Shown here piece after piece: positions 42,790-51,172 of a stretch of 54,726 bases of DNA. How positions within the stretch are numbered: position 1 is the first letter of the stretch; every line of letters starts with the position of its first letter. The notes beneath the pieces are model-generated. The model saw nothing but the letters and a program-made list of their open reading frames with translations, did no database searches and was not told where the DNA came from. The stretch lies in assembly GCA_902362725.1 (NCBI GenBank), contig CABIXM010000024.1, positions 1 through 54,726 on the forward strand, given 5' to 3'. The stretch is from Clostridiaceae bacterium. GTDB lineage: Bacteria; Bacillota; Clostridia; Lachnospirales; Lachnospiraceae. The position numbers and the translations under genes were made by a program.

Positions 42790-43731
42790 ATGAAGAAGCA
42801 TAGAAAATGTAAAAAGATAATAATAGCTTTTGTAACAGTGTTGTTTATAGCATTTGTTGCAGTAATTGGGCTACACAAAACAGGGATTTATCGTTTTGAT
42901 TTCTTAAAGGACATCTATAAAAAAATTGATTTTCAACTAAGTACGAATGAGCTTAACATTCCGCAGGACGCTCTTTCATTTTCTGTTTATGATATTGAGC
43001 AAGAAGAATATTTATTTTACGAGGGTGATAGCCAGTTGCCCACTGTCGCAAGTTTGGCAAAACTATTTGCCATTGATTATGCTTTGGGAAAAGTAGATTT
43101 GGAAGATATTGTTGAAGTAAATCAAGAGGTATTAGAACTTGTTCCGGCGGGTTCATCTTTAGCAAATCTGTATGCTGGGGAATACACAGTTAAACAAATC
43201 ATGGAGGCTATGCTTGTTCCTTCCGGAAATGACGCAGCCTATGTGTTGGCATATCATATCGCTAAAAACGAATTAGGCGAAGGTTATACAGCAACGGAAT
43301 ATATAGATTATTTCATGACAGAACTTAGTGAGTATTTAATCGAAGCAGGCTATTCCAAAACAAATTTATATAATGACCCAAGTGGCGCGTCTATGCAAGC
43401 TGACTCTCATTTAGATGACATTAACCGCGTAGCGTTGAAGCTCCTTAACTACGATTTTGTTAAAGAATGTATTGGAAAAAGCGAATTTTCAATTCAAACT
43501 CCGCAAGGTGAATTTACATGGAAAAATACAAATGAATTTTTAGATGAAAATTCACCGTACTATAATGCAAATGTTAAAGGAATGAAAACAGGAACAATGG
43601 CATCTTCCTATAACATTGTTGTTCTGTATGAAAAAGATGGAAAAGCATATTTAATTACCTGTTTAGCGGCACACTCAAATGAGGGGAGATATAAAGCGGT
43701 ACAGTCTGCTATCAACACGATTATTGAATAA
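42790..43731 (+). CDS. Membrane-anchored D-alanyl-D-alanine carboxypeptidase-like serine hydrolase (cargo)
   Basis: 313 residues with an N-terminal membrane anchor (about 9-28) and an extracellular penicillin-binding-type domain. The catalytic motifs are S88-x-x-K91 (ASLAKL), S145-G-N147 (PSGNDAA) and GMKTGT. SGN rather than SDN, and the ELVPAGSSLANLYAGEYTVKQ segment, point to the peptidase S11 DD-carboxypeptidase group rather than class A beta-lactamase. It is more AT-rich than the genes around it, so it was probably picked up later as cargo. It may trim peptidoglycan or affect beta-lactam response; not shown here. Confidence 0.82.
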   Translation: MKKHRKCKKIIIAFVTVLFIAFVAVIGLHKTGIYRFDFLKDIYKKIDFQLSTNELNIPQDALSFSVYDIEQEEYLFYEGDSQLPTVASLAKLFAIDYALGKVDLEDIVEVNQEVLELVPAGSSLANLYAGEYTVKQIMEAMLVPSGNDAAYVLAYHIAKNELGEGYTATEYIDYFMTELSEYLIEAGYSKTNLYNDPSGASMQADSHLDDINRVALKLLNYDFVKECIGKSEFSIQTPQGEFTWKNTNEFLDENSPYYNANVKGMKTGTMASSYNIVVLYEKDGKAYLITCLAAHSNEGRYKAVQSAINTIIE

Positions 43732-43816
43732 TGATGATGAAATATCCCGTTTAAGTAAAGTGTCAAAACAATAAGGGTAAGATAAAACAGCACACAATAA
43801 AACTTAATACCCACCC

Positions 43817-43849
43817 AAAAGGGCAGCCGAGAAATCGACTGTCCTTTTT
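43817..43849 (+). terminator. Terminator after the carboxypeptidase-like gene
   Basis: AAAAGGGCAG (43817-43826) pairs with CTGTCCTTTT (43839-43848) with one G-U pair. Confidence 0.7.
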
Positions 43850-43881
43850 CTATGCCGACAGGCAGAAAGGAGCGGCCACCC

Positions 43882-44175
43882 ATGACGAAACCGAGAGAGA
43901 AAACCCGTGAGGAGCTGCAAGCCGAGATTGAGGACGGGAAGAAGAAAATCCGGCAGTTTGAGAACCGGGAAAAGATGTTGCGTCAGAAGCTATCCAAAGA
44001 AGAACGCAGAACGCGCAGCCACCGCCTTATCGTCCGGGGCGCAGTCTTTGAAAGCATTGTGCCGGAAGCAAAGAACATGACCGACGAGGAAGCCGCAGCA
44101 CTTCTCCGGCTTGCCTTGACGAGTGAACCAGCGCGGGAATATCTGAAAAAACGAGCCGGGGGAACGACAAGCTGA
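43882..44175 (+). CDS. DUF3847-like small protein before the relaxase
   Basis: 97 residues from the ATG at 43882 (AGAAAGGAGCGG upstream). An N-terminal coiled coil (REELQAEIEDGKKKIRQFEN) is followed by RTRSHRLIVRGAVFESIVPEA, the typical pattern of the DUF3847 family that stands before MobA/MobL relaxase genes and oriT. It may be an accessory protein of the relaxosome; that is inference from constant position. Confidence 0.75.
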   Translation: MTKPREKTREELQAEIEDGKKKIRQFENREKMLRQKLSKEERRTRSHRLIVRGAVFESIVPEAKNMTDEEAAALLRLALTSEPAREYLKKRAGGTTS

Positions 44176-44177
44176 AA

Positions 44178-44226
44178 ATCCCTTAGGAACTAAGGGCGCA
44201 CTTATACACCCTTGCGGGCGTGTGCG
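44178..44226. other. oriT of element 1 (R1162/RSF1010, MobQ type)
   Basis: CCCTTAG-GAA-CTAAGGG hairpin (44180-44196) is followed by CGCACTTAT and a second hairpin (ACACCC at 44206-44211 with GGGCGTGT at 44216-44223). Read on the minus strand this gives a hairpin then TAAGTGCGCCCT, the core of the RSF1010/R1162 nick region (TAAGTGCG/CCCT). It lies directly before the MobA-type relaxase gene. A closely related copy is at 54355-54410. Confidence 0.8.
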
Positions 44227-44408
44227 CTCTGCCGAGGGCTTATCTCCGCACAGGGAACTTTCCCCGCGCTACGATATGGCGGCTTTGCCGCAACAAGGGG
44301 CTGCACCCCTTGCGCCGCTTTGCGGCTATCCCTGCACACCCACAAAAACAGTACACCCGCCGTTGGCGTCTGTACCATTTTTGCGGGTTTTATTATCCTA
44401 TCCGGGAG
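44227..44408. other. Hairpin-rich leader between oriT and the relaxase gene
   Basis: No gene is supported here. It contains several short inverted repeats, such as AAGGGGCTGCACCCCTT (about 44295-44311), that are also found in the region after the second oriT at about 54486-54530, so the block is part of the conserved transfer region. Reading frames through it are not convincing. Confidence 0.5.
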
Positions 44409-44417
44409 GTGATACCC

Positions 44418-45923
44418 ATAGCCATTTACCATTGGAACATCGGCATTGTGAGCCGAGGAAAAGGCAAATCAGCCGTTGCCGCAGCCGCCTACCGAAGCGG
44501 TGAAAAGCTGACAAACGAATGGGACGGAATGACCCATGACTACACCCGCAAAGGCGGCGTTGTCCATACAGAGATCATGCTGCCGCCCCACGCGCCACCC
44601 TCATTCTCTGACCGTTCAACCTTGTGGAACAGCGTGGAGCTTTACGAGAAAGCCGGGAACGCCCAGCTTGCGCGTGAGATTGACGCAGCGCTCCCCATAG
44701 AATTATCCAGAGAGGAACAGATCCGGCTTGTCCGGGAATACTGTTCCTCTCAATTTGTTTCCAGAGGAATGTGCGTTGATTATGCCATTCACGACACCGA
44801 CAAAGGCAATCCCCATTGTCATATCATGCTTACCATGCGCCCCCTTGACGAGCGCGGCGCATGGGCGGCGAAGTCCAAAAAGGAATATGACCTTGACGAA
44901 AACGGCGAGCGTATCCGCTTGCCAAGTGGCAGATACAAAACCCACAAGGTTGACCTTACAGGCTGGAACGACAAGGACAACACCCTCTTGTGGCGCAAGG
45001 CATGGGCTGACTTTACCAACGACTTTTTGGAGAGGAACGGAAGCCCGGAGCGTATCGACCACCGCAGCAACGCCGAGCGCGGCATTGACGAGATACCCAC
45101 CGTCCACATGGGCGTGGCGGCTTGCCAGATGGAGAAGAAAGGTATCGCCACCGAGAAAGGCGCACTGAACCGCAGTATTCAAAAGACAAACCGCCTTATC
45201 CGGGAAATCCGGGCGCAGATTGAGAAACTCAAAGAATGGATTGCCGACCTGTTCAAAGTGTGGGAAACCGCCCCGAAGCAGCCGCCGCAAGCTCCCAACC
45301 TTGCAAATCTGTTGATGAAGTATTTGAGCGTTCAGAGAGAAAAGAGCCGGAAGTATTCGCAGCGTTGGCAACAACAGCACACAGCCGATGAACTGAAAAC
45401 CATAGCGGCAGCGGTCAACTATCTCTCCGAGCATGGCATCTCTAATCTTGACGAGCTGGACGCTTCTCTTTCCTCTGTCAGTGATAGAGCCTATTCAATC
45501 CGGGCAGGAATGAAAACCGCCGAGGAACGCATGAAGAAGCTACAAAAGCTAATTGAATACGGGAAGAACTACACAGAGTACAAGCCCATTCACGATGAAC
45601 TGAAAAAGCTGCAAAACGGCTGGACAAACAAGCGCGACAAGTACGAGGAAGCCCACCGCGCCGAGCTGACCCTATGGAACGCAGCAAGTCGCTATCTCCA
45701 TGCAAATCTGCCGAAAGGAACAAAGACCTTGCCTATTGCGGAATGGGAACAGGAATATGCTGACCTCAAAACACAGAGGGACAGCGATTATACCAAACTG
45801 AAAGATACCCGCACCAATGTTTCAGAGCTTCAAAAAATCCGCAAATGCGTGGATATTGCACTCCGCGCCGACCAACCGGAGCAGACGCAGAGCCGCACCA
45901 AGCGGCATGAACAGGAGCGATAA
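44418..45923 (+). CDS. mobA: MobA/MobL-family relaxase of element 1
   Basis: About 502 residues. The N-terminal relaxase domain has AIYHWNIGIVSRGKGKSAVAAAAYRSG, HDYTRKGGVVHTEI, and the metal-binding H...NPHCH motif; the C-terminal half is helical and coiled. It nicks oriT and leads the strand to the recipient. The start is odd: a good GGGAGGTGAT site (44404-44413) points to codon 44418, which is ATA, not ATG; GTG at 44409 in frame is the alternative. The gene follows its oriT. The hairpin at 45929-45960 behind it has its T run on the other strand. Confidence 0.88.
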   Translation: MAIYHWNIGIVSRGKGKSAVAAAAYRSGEKLTNEWDGMTHDYTRKGGVVHTEIMLPPHAPPSFSDRSTLWNSVELYEKAGNAQLAREIDAALPIELSREEQIRLVREYCSSQFVSRGMCVDYAIHDTDKGNPHCHIMLTMRPLDERGAWAAKSKKEYDLDENGERIRLPSGRYKTHKVDLTGWNDKDNTLLWRKAWADFTNDFLERNGSPERIDHRSNAERGIDEIPTVHMGVAACQMEKKGIATEKGALNRSIQKTNRLIREIRAQIEKLKEWIADLFKVWETAPKQPPQAPNLANLLMKYLSVQREKSRKYSQRWQQQHTADELKTIAAAVNYLSEHGISNLDELDASLSSVSDRAYSIRAGMKTAEERMKKLQKLIEYGKNYTEYKPIHDELKKLQNGWTNKRDKYEEAHRAELTLWNAASRYLHANLPKGTKTLPIAEWEQEYADLKTQRDSDYTKLKDTRTNVSELQKIRKCVDIALRADQPEQTQSRTKRHEQER

Positions 45924-45960
45924 GAAAAAGGACGGGCAAGCGGTTTTGCCTGTCCGTCCT
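45924..45960 (-). terminator. Terminator of the lipoprotein gene, minus strand
   Basis: A 13-bp stem (45929-45941 with 45948-45960, one mismatch and one G-U pair) is followed on the minus strand by TTTTT (45928-45924), so it mainly ends the minus-strand lipoprotein gene. Confidence 0.7.
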
Positions 45961-45988
45961 AAACACTTTCCGATAAACTGGAATTGGG

Positions 45989-46390
45989 TTAGTTAATCGG
46001 TGGAGCAGAAGGATTGCTTACCTTGTAGTAGCTCCCACCAATGATAATATATGCTTCGCTACCTCTATCTTCGTAGGTAAAAGCACTTTCACCTTTCACA
46101 TAGAATTCATAACTTTCCGAGCCTTCTACTGCTTCTGGCTCATCGCAAGCAGTCAGCTTCAAATCATAGAACCAGTTAATAACAGGGGTTGTAGATAAAT
46201 CATTGGAGTCATATTCCTCTGAACCAATTTCAAATGCAGTTTCTTCTCCTTGTGAGTAGAAAGACACTGTAATCATTGTTGTAGGTTCGGGGAAAGAATA
46301 CACTTCTGAAGCACTAACAGCCTTTTGATTGCAACCGACCAAACCTAACACACAAACTAATGCTAAGACAAGTGTTATCAACTTCTTCAT
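45989..46390 (-). CDS. Small lipoprotein, function unknown
   Basis: 133 residues from the ATG at 46390 (AAAGGAG upstream). A lipoprotein signal peptide ends in LVGC (lipobox, acylated C20). The mature part is acidic, mainly beta-rich (TTMITVSFYSQGEETAFEIG), with NWFYDLKLTACDEP and AYIIIGGSYYKVS. It is the only gene of element 1 on the minus strand and, like the carboxypeptidase, is probably surface cargo. No family is recognised. Confidence 0.68.
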   Translation of the reverse strand: MKKLITLVLALVCVLGLVGCNQKAVSASEVYSFPEPTTMITVSFYSQGEETAFEIGSEEYDSNDLSTTPVINWFYDLKLTACDEPEAVEGSESYEFYVKGESAFTYEDRGSEAYIIIGGSYYKVSNPSAPPIN

Positions 46391-46482
46391 ACAATCACAC
46401 TCCTTTGTCAAATTCAAGTTTGTTGACTTTATTTTACTTCAAAACTATGAACAATTCAACCACAGAAAGAGAGGTATTAACC

Positions 46483-48384
46483 ATGTATTACACCCAAGAA
46501 CAGATAGACCGCGCCAACCAAGCCGACCTTGTTTCTTTCCTGCAATCACAGGGCGAGCAGCTTACCCGTGCCGGAAATGAATACCGCTGGAAGCGGCACG
46601 ACAGCCTGACCGTCCGGGGAAACAAATGGTACAGGCACAGCCAGAGTAAGGGCGGTGCACCCATTGATTTTGTCATGGAGTTTTTCGGCAAGAGCTTCAC
46701 CGAAGCCGTTGAACTGCTGACAGGCGAAAAAGGAGCCGCCCCGCCGCCGGACAGACCAAGCCCCACACCCTTTTCTGATTTCCGACTGCCACCCCGCAGC
46801 CCCGACAACTGCATAGCAAGGAATTACCTCACAGCAGCCCGCCGCATTGATGAAGATGTGTCGGGCTATTTCTTTGCCACCGGGGATATTTACGAGGAAG
46901 CCGCCCACCACAACGCCGTATTTGTGGGGCGTGACAAGGACGGAGTACCACGCTACGCCCACCAGCGCAGCACAGCCGGGAACTTACGGCTTGATGTGAA
47001 AGGAAGCGACAAAGCCTTTAACTTCTGCTATCGGGGCGAGGGCGAAAGATTGTTTGTCTTTGAAGCCCCTATTGACCTCTTATCTTTTCTCTGTCTATTC
47101 AAAAAAGACTGGCAGAAGCAAAGCTATCTTGCGCTGGGTGGCGTGGGAGATAAAGCCCTTATGTGCTTTCTCTCTGACCGCCCGAACATCAAGACCGTAT
47201 ATCTCTGCCTTGACAGCGACAAAGCCGGAAACGACGCTTGCAGCCGCCTTGTGAAGCTCATGCCGGAGGGCTACACCGTCCACCGGCTTATCCCTCTTTT
47301 CAAGGACTGGAACGAGGTATTGCAGCACCGGGCGGAAATCACAGACGGGAAGTATTTGCGGGAAGCAGTCTACGGCTTGAAAGAGCCACCGCAGGAAGAA
47401 ACCGTTGAGATTATCCGCATGAGCGAGGTGGACACACAGACCGTCGAATGGCTATGGGAGCCGTATATCCCCTTTGGGAAAGTAACCATTGTGCAGGGCA
47501 ACCCCGGCGAGGGCAAGACCACCTTTGCCCTACGCCTTGCCGCAGCCTGTACCACTGGCGGGACGCTTCCGGGCATGAAGCCCATACAGCCGTTTCAAGT
47601 GATTTATCAGACCGCCGAGGACGGTTTGGGAGATACCGTCAAGCCACGCTTGATAGAAGCCGAAGCAGACCTTGACCGGGTACTTGTCATTGACGAAGCC
47701 AAGCAGGAACTTACCCTATCGGACGAGCGTATCGAGAAAGCCATTGTGCAGACCGGGGCGCGGCTGATTATCCTTGACCCCATACAGGCGTACATGGGCG
47801 AAAAAACCGACATGAACCGGGCGAACGAAGTGCGCCCCATGTTCCGCCGCCTTGCCGATGTTGCCGAGCGTACCGGGTGCGCCGTTATCCTTATCGGACA
47901 TCTCAACAAAGCTGCCGGAGGGCAGAGCGCATACCGGGGCTTAGGTTCTATCGACTTCCGCGCCGCAGCAAGGAGCGTCCTGCTGATCGGGCGCGTGAAG
48001 CGAGAACCGAATGTGCGGGTAATCGTCCATGACAAATCTTCCCTTGCGCCGGAGGGCAAGCCCATAGCCTTTTGCCTTGACCCGGAAACAGGCTTTTCGT
48101 GGATAGGCGAATACGACATCACCGCCGACGAGCTGCTGTCCGGTGCGGGCGGCAACAACGCCACCAAAACCGAACAGGCTGAAAGGCTGATACTTGACCT
48201 GCTTGCAGACGGGAAAGAACTTGCCAGCGAGGACATTGTAAAAGCCGCAGCCGAAGCCGGAATATCCGAAAGGACGGTACAGAACGCCAAGCGCAACATG
48301 GGCGGCATTTTAGGCGCAAGGCGTGTCGGCGGTCAATGGTACAACTTCATCAAGAAGAAGCAGCCACCCGAACCCGCAAGCTGA
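46483..48384 (+). CDS. Primase-helicase fusion (CHC2/TOPRIM-like plus RepA/AAA_25)
   Basis: 633 residues from the ATG at 46483. The N-terminal part resembles a primase zinc-binding/TOPRIM unit (WKRHDSLTVRGNKWYRHSQSKGG, then FVFEAPIDLLSF and YLCLDSDKAGNDA). The C-terminal part is a RecA-like helicase of the RepA/AAA_25 type with Walker A GNPGEGKTT and Walker B LIILDPIQAYM, then a winged-helix tail. It probably replicates the circular or transferred form of element 1. The cysteines of a classical zinc ribbon are not obvious, so primase activity is uncertain. Confidence 0.82.
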   Translation: MYYTQEQIDRANQADLVSFLQSQGEQLTRAGNEYRWKRHDSLTVRGNKWYRHSQSKGGAPIDFVMEFFGKSFTEAVELLTGEKGAAPPPDRPSPTPFSDFRLPPRSPDNCIARNYLTAARRIDEDVSGYFFATGDIYEEAAHHNAVFVGRDKDGVPRYAHQRSTAGNLRLDVKGSDKAFNFCYRGEGERLFVFEAPIDLLSFLCLFKKDWQKQSYLALGGVGDKALMCFLSDRPNIKTVYLCLDSDKAGNDACSRLVKLMPEGYTVHRLIPLFKDWNEVLQHRAEITDGKYLREAVYGLKEPPQEETVEIIRMSEVDTQTVEWLWEPYIPFGKVTIVQGNPGEGKTTFALRLAAACTTGGTLPGMKPIQPFQVIYQTAEDGLGDTVKPRLIEAEADLDRVLVIDEAKQELTLSDERIEKAIVQTGARLIILDPIQAYMGEKTDMNRANEVRPMFRRLADVAERTGCAVILIGHLNKAAGGQSAYRGLGSIDFRAAARSVLLIGRVKREPNVRVIVHDKSSLAPEGKPIAFCLDPETGFSWIGEYDITADELLSGAGGNNATKTEQAERLILDLLADGKELASEDIVKAAAEAGISERTVQNAKRNMGGILGARRVGGQWYNFIKKKQPPEPAS

Positions 48385-48430
48385 AAGTGCAAAACGCAGA
48401 CCCTTTGCACTTTGCACTTTCGCACTTTCA
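48382..48430 (+). repeat. GCACTTT repeats near the right end of element 1
   Basis: GAAAGTGC (about 48383-48390) followed by three copies of GCACTTT (about 48407-48429), spaced by 8-9 bp. Their place close to the recombination end suggests binding sites for the recombinase or an accessory protein, or a replication iteron. No gene lies in 48385-48481. Confidence 0.45.
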
Positions 48431-48481
48431 CGATAATTTGCGTCAATAACTCAAAAAAGCACTTGACAAAACGCTTCATGG

Positions 48482-49198
48482 GGAACCCGTGAGGATATTG
48501 CACCTTACGTTGATCCTGTATTTCAGAACAATGTGATTCTGACGAAAACGGAGAGCCTGACCATGAACAGCCGCCCCAAGGACCCCAAGACTGCCAGAAA
48601 CAAAAATGTACTGGTGATTGGCGGCTCCGGTTCCGGTAAGACCCGATTCTGGCTGAAACCCAACCTGATGCAGATGCACAGCTCCTATGTTGTGACGGAC
48701 CCGAAAGGAACAATTCTGGTGGAGTGCGGAAAAATGCTCCAAAGGGGTGCGCCCAAGCTGGGGAAGGACGGAAAGCCCATGAAGGATAAGCACGGCAAGG
48801 TCATTTATGAGCCGTACCGAATCAAGGTCCTAAATACCATCAACTTCAAGAAGTCCATGCACTATAACCCCTTTGCATACATCCACTCGGAAAAGGATAT
48901 TTTGAAGCTGGTGACAACGCTGATTGCCAATACCAAAGGCGAGGGAAAGGCCGGAGATGATTTCTGGGTCAAGGCGGAAACATTGCTGTATTGCGCGTTG
49001 ATCGGATATATCCACTATGAAGCTCCGGTGGAGGAGCAAAACTTCTCCACCCTCATCGAGTTCATCAACGCCATGGAAGTCCGGGAGGATGACGAGGAGT
49101 TCAAAAATCCCGTAGACCTGATGTTTGATGCACTGGAATCGGAAAAGCCAAACCACTTCGCAGTGCGGCAGTATAAGAAATATAAGCTGGCAGCCGGT
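48482..49198 (+). pseudogene. virD4: VirD4/TraG coupling protein, middle fragment
   Basis: The reading frame resumes exactly in register with 39800-40102 (W then GT). It encodes about 239 residues with the P-loop VIGGSGSGKTRF and the conserved TDPKGTILVECGKML and NAMEVREDDEEFKNPVD segments up to KYKLAAG, where the family pattern stops. The frame then runs without a stop into element 2 and its recombinase, giving a false fused reading frame. The C-terminal third of the coupling protein, including the Walker B part, must lie beyond the right end of element 2. Confidence 0.85.
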
Positions 49199-49200
49199 GT

Positions 49201-49256
49201 TGTATGCTCTAAAAGACTTCTTAATCAAGCGGTTGGGAAGTCTCTTAGAACACACA
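49201..49256. repeat. Inverted repeat at the left end of element 2
   Basis: TGTATGCTCTAAAAGACTTC (49201-49220) and GAAGTCTCTTAGAACACACA (49237-49256) pair at 17 of 20 positions, the three exceptions being G-U pairs. It lies next to the recombination junction and is probably a recombinase or regulator binding site. Confidence 0.65.
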
Positions 49257-49285
49257 ACCTAAAACCGAAGAAAGGAGCGCAAGTT

Positions 49286-51172
49286 ATGAGAAAAAATGAG
49301 AAAATCACAGCTCTGTACGAACGACTGAGCCGTGATGACTTTGGCAAAGATGATGACCAACAGCGTGAGAGCAATTCCATATCCAATCAAAAGGCAATGT
49401 TGGAGGAGTTCGCCGCACGGCAGGGCTTTACAAACATTGTCCATTTCACGGACGATGGCATTAGTGGTACTTGCTTTGACCGTCCCGGATTTTTAGCAAT
49501 GATGAAAGAAGTGGAAGCCGGGAATGTGGAGTATTTGTGCATCAAGGACATGAGCCGCATGGGTCGTGACTATCTGAAAGTCGGTCAGATTATGGAAATC
49601 CTGCGTCAGCGTGGCGTTCGCCTTATCGCCATCAATGACGGCGTGGACAGTGCCAGAGGGGACGATGATTTTACCCCTTTCCGCAACATTATGAACGAGT
49701 ATTACGCCAGAGACACCAGCCGTAAAATCCGTTCCACTTTCCAGTCCAAAGGCAAGTCCGGCAAGCACCTCACAGGCACGGTCATTTACGGCTATCTTTG
49801 GAACGAAGCCAGAGACCAATGGTTGGTTGACCCCGAAGCCGCCGAGGTGGTCAAGCGCATCTTTGCCATGACGATTGACGGCTACGGTCCGTATCAGATC
49901 GCCAGCAAGCTGAAAGAAGAAAAAGTCCTCATTCCGTCCGCTTACCTTGCCCGGCACGGCGAGGGCGTGAACAAAAATAAGACCTTCAAAGATGTGTACG
50001 GCTGGGGTTCTTCCACCATCTGCAACATTCTTGAAAAGCGTGAATATCTGGGACACACCATCAACTTCAAGACCCGAAAGCACTTCAAGGACAAGAAAAG
50101 CCATTATGTCCCGGAGGACGAATGGACAATTTTCGAGAATACCCATGAAGCTATCATTGACCAGCAGACCTTTGACCTTGTGCAGAAAATCCGTGGGAAT
50201 GTCAGACGCTACCCGGACGGCTGGGGCGAAGCAGCTCCCCTCACAGGCTTGCTTTATTGTGCCGATTGCGGCGGCAAGATGTATGTCCACCGTACCAACA
50301 ACGGCAAGCGTATTTCTCAATATACCTGTTCCCAATACAGCAAAGTCCCAGTTGGAAAGCTCTGCACGACACAGCACCGTATCAATGAAGATGTGGTACT
50401 GTCCCTTGTTTCCGAAATGCTCAAAGCTATTGCCGAGTATGCGAAGCATGACAGAGCCGAGTTTGTCCGAGTGGTGCAGGAAGCGCAGTCCAGCCAGCAG
50501 ACGGCAGAGGTCAAGAAACAGCGGATACGCCTTGCCACCGCAAAGCAGAGAGTTTCCGAGCTGGAAGTCCTGCTCTGCAAAATCTATGAGGACAACATTT
50601 TAGGAAAGCTGTCTGACAGCAGATATGCCACTCTGGACGCTCAATATGAAAAGGAGCAGACCGAGCTTACCGCTGAAATCTCTGTTCTGGAAAAGGCTAT
50701 CAAGAGCTACGAGAAGCACGAAAAGGACGCTGACCGTTTTATCGCTCTGATTGACAAGTATGAGAACTTCGACAAGCTGACGATTGCCATGCTCAATGAG
50801 TTTATTGAGAAAATCCTTGTGCATGAGCGTGACCGCAAGGGCAGTATTCAGACCACACAGGAGGTCGAGATTTACTTCAATTTCGTGGGTCGTTTCGTTC
50901 CCCCTGCGTTTGGCGAAGTGGAGCTTACCCCGGAGGAATTAGAGGAAATCCGCAAGCGTGAGGAACGCAAGGACAGGCTCCACCAGAACTACTTGAAGCG
51001 GAAAGCCAGCGGAGCACAGAAGCGATACGAGGACAAAATCAAAAAGCGGAAAAAGGCAGAAATCGAAGCCAAGAAAGCCGCCATTCGTGCGGAGGACATT
51101 GCAAAGGGCGTGTTCGTCCCTGTCAGCAGTTTACCGCAGAGAGAGCCGATGAAAGGAGTACAAACAGCATGA
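49286..51172 (+). CDS. Large serine recombinase of element 2
   Basis: 628 residues from the ATG at 49286 behind GAAAGGAGC. The catalytic serine is S15 in LYERLS; IKDMSRMGRDYLKVGQ, the YCADCGGKMYVHR zinc ribbon and the basic C-terminal region fit TnpX-like recombinases. It is related to, but clearly different from, the element 1 enzyme. An open frame continues upstream into virD4 without a stop, but the site before 49286 argues for an independent start. Confidence 0.93.
   Translation: MRKNEKITALYERLSRDDFGKDDDQQRESNSISNQKAMLEEFAARQGFTNIVHFTDDGISGTCFDRPGFLAMMKEVEAGNVEYLCIKDMSRMGRDYLKVGQIMEILRQRGVRLIAINDGVDSARGDDDFTPFRNIMNEYYARDTSRKIRSTFQSKGKSGKHLTGTVIYGYLWNEARDQWLVDPEAAEVVKRIFAMTIDGYGPYQIASKLKEEKVLIPSAYLARHGEGVNKNKTFKDVYGWGSSTICNILEKREYLGHTINFKTRKHFKDKKSHYVPEDEWTIFENTHEAIIDQQTFDLVQKIRGNVRRYPDGWGEAAPLTGLLYCADCGGKMYVHRTNNGKRISQYTCSQYSKVPVGKLCTTQHRINEDVVLSLVSEMLKAIAEYAKHDRAEFVRVVQEAQSSQQTAEVKKQRIRLATAKQRVSELEVLLCKIYEDNILGKLSDSRYATLDAQYEKEQTELTAEISVLEKAIKSYEKHEKDADRFIALIDKYENFDKLTIAMLNEFIEKILVHERDRKGSIQTTQEVEIYFNFVGRFVPPAFGEVELTPEELEEIRKREERKDRLHQNYLKRKASGAQKRYEDKIKKRKKAEIEAKKAAIRAEDIAKGVFVPVSSLPQREPMKGVQTA

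Larger units (their letters stand above)
40103..48481. mobile_element. 8.4-kb mobilizable element inserted in virD4 (element 1)
   Basis: The insert starts after virD4 TGG at 40100-40102 and ends with TGG at 48479-48481, so the crossover lies in this shared triplet. It holds a large serine recombinase (40159), small proteins (42089, 42414, 43882), a DD-carboxypeptidase-like gene (42790), oriT (44178-44226), MobA relaxase (44418), a lipoprotein (45989) and a primase-helicase (46483). No conjugation machinery is encoded, so it would depend on the host element or another helper for transfer. Confidence 0.85.

Noticed and set aside
42790..43731. Class A beta-lactamase
   Set aside because: The second motif is SGN rather than SDN, there is no clear ExxLN omega-loop motif, and the surrounding sequence fits S11 carboxypeptidases better.
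48463..48491. Outward promoter at the right end of element 1 (TTGACA at 48463)
   Set aside because: No -10-like sequence is found 16-18 bases downstream.
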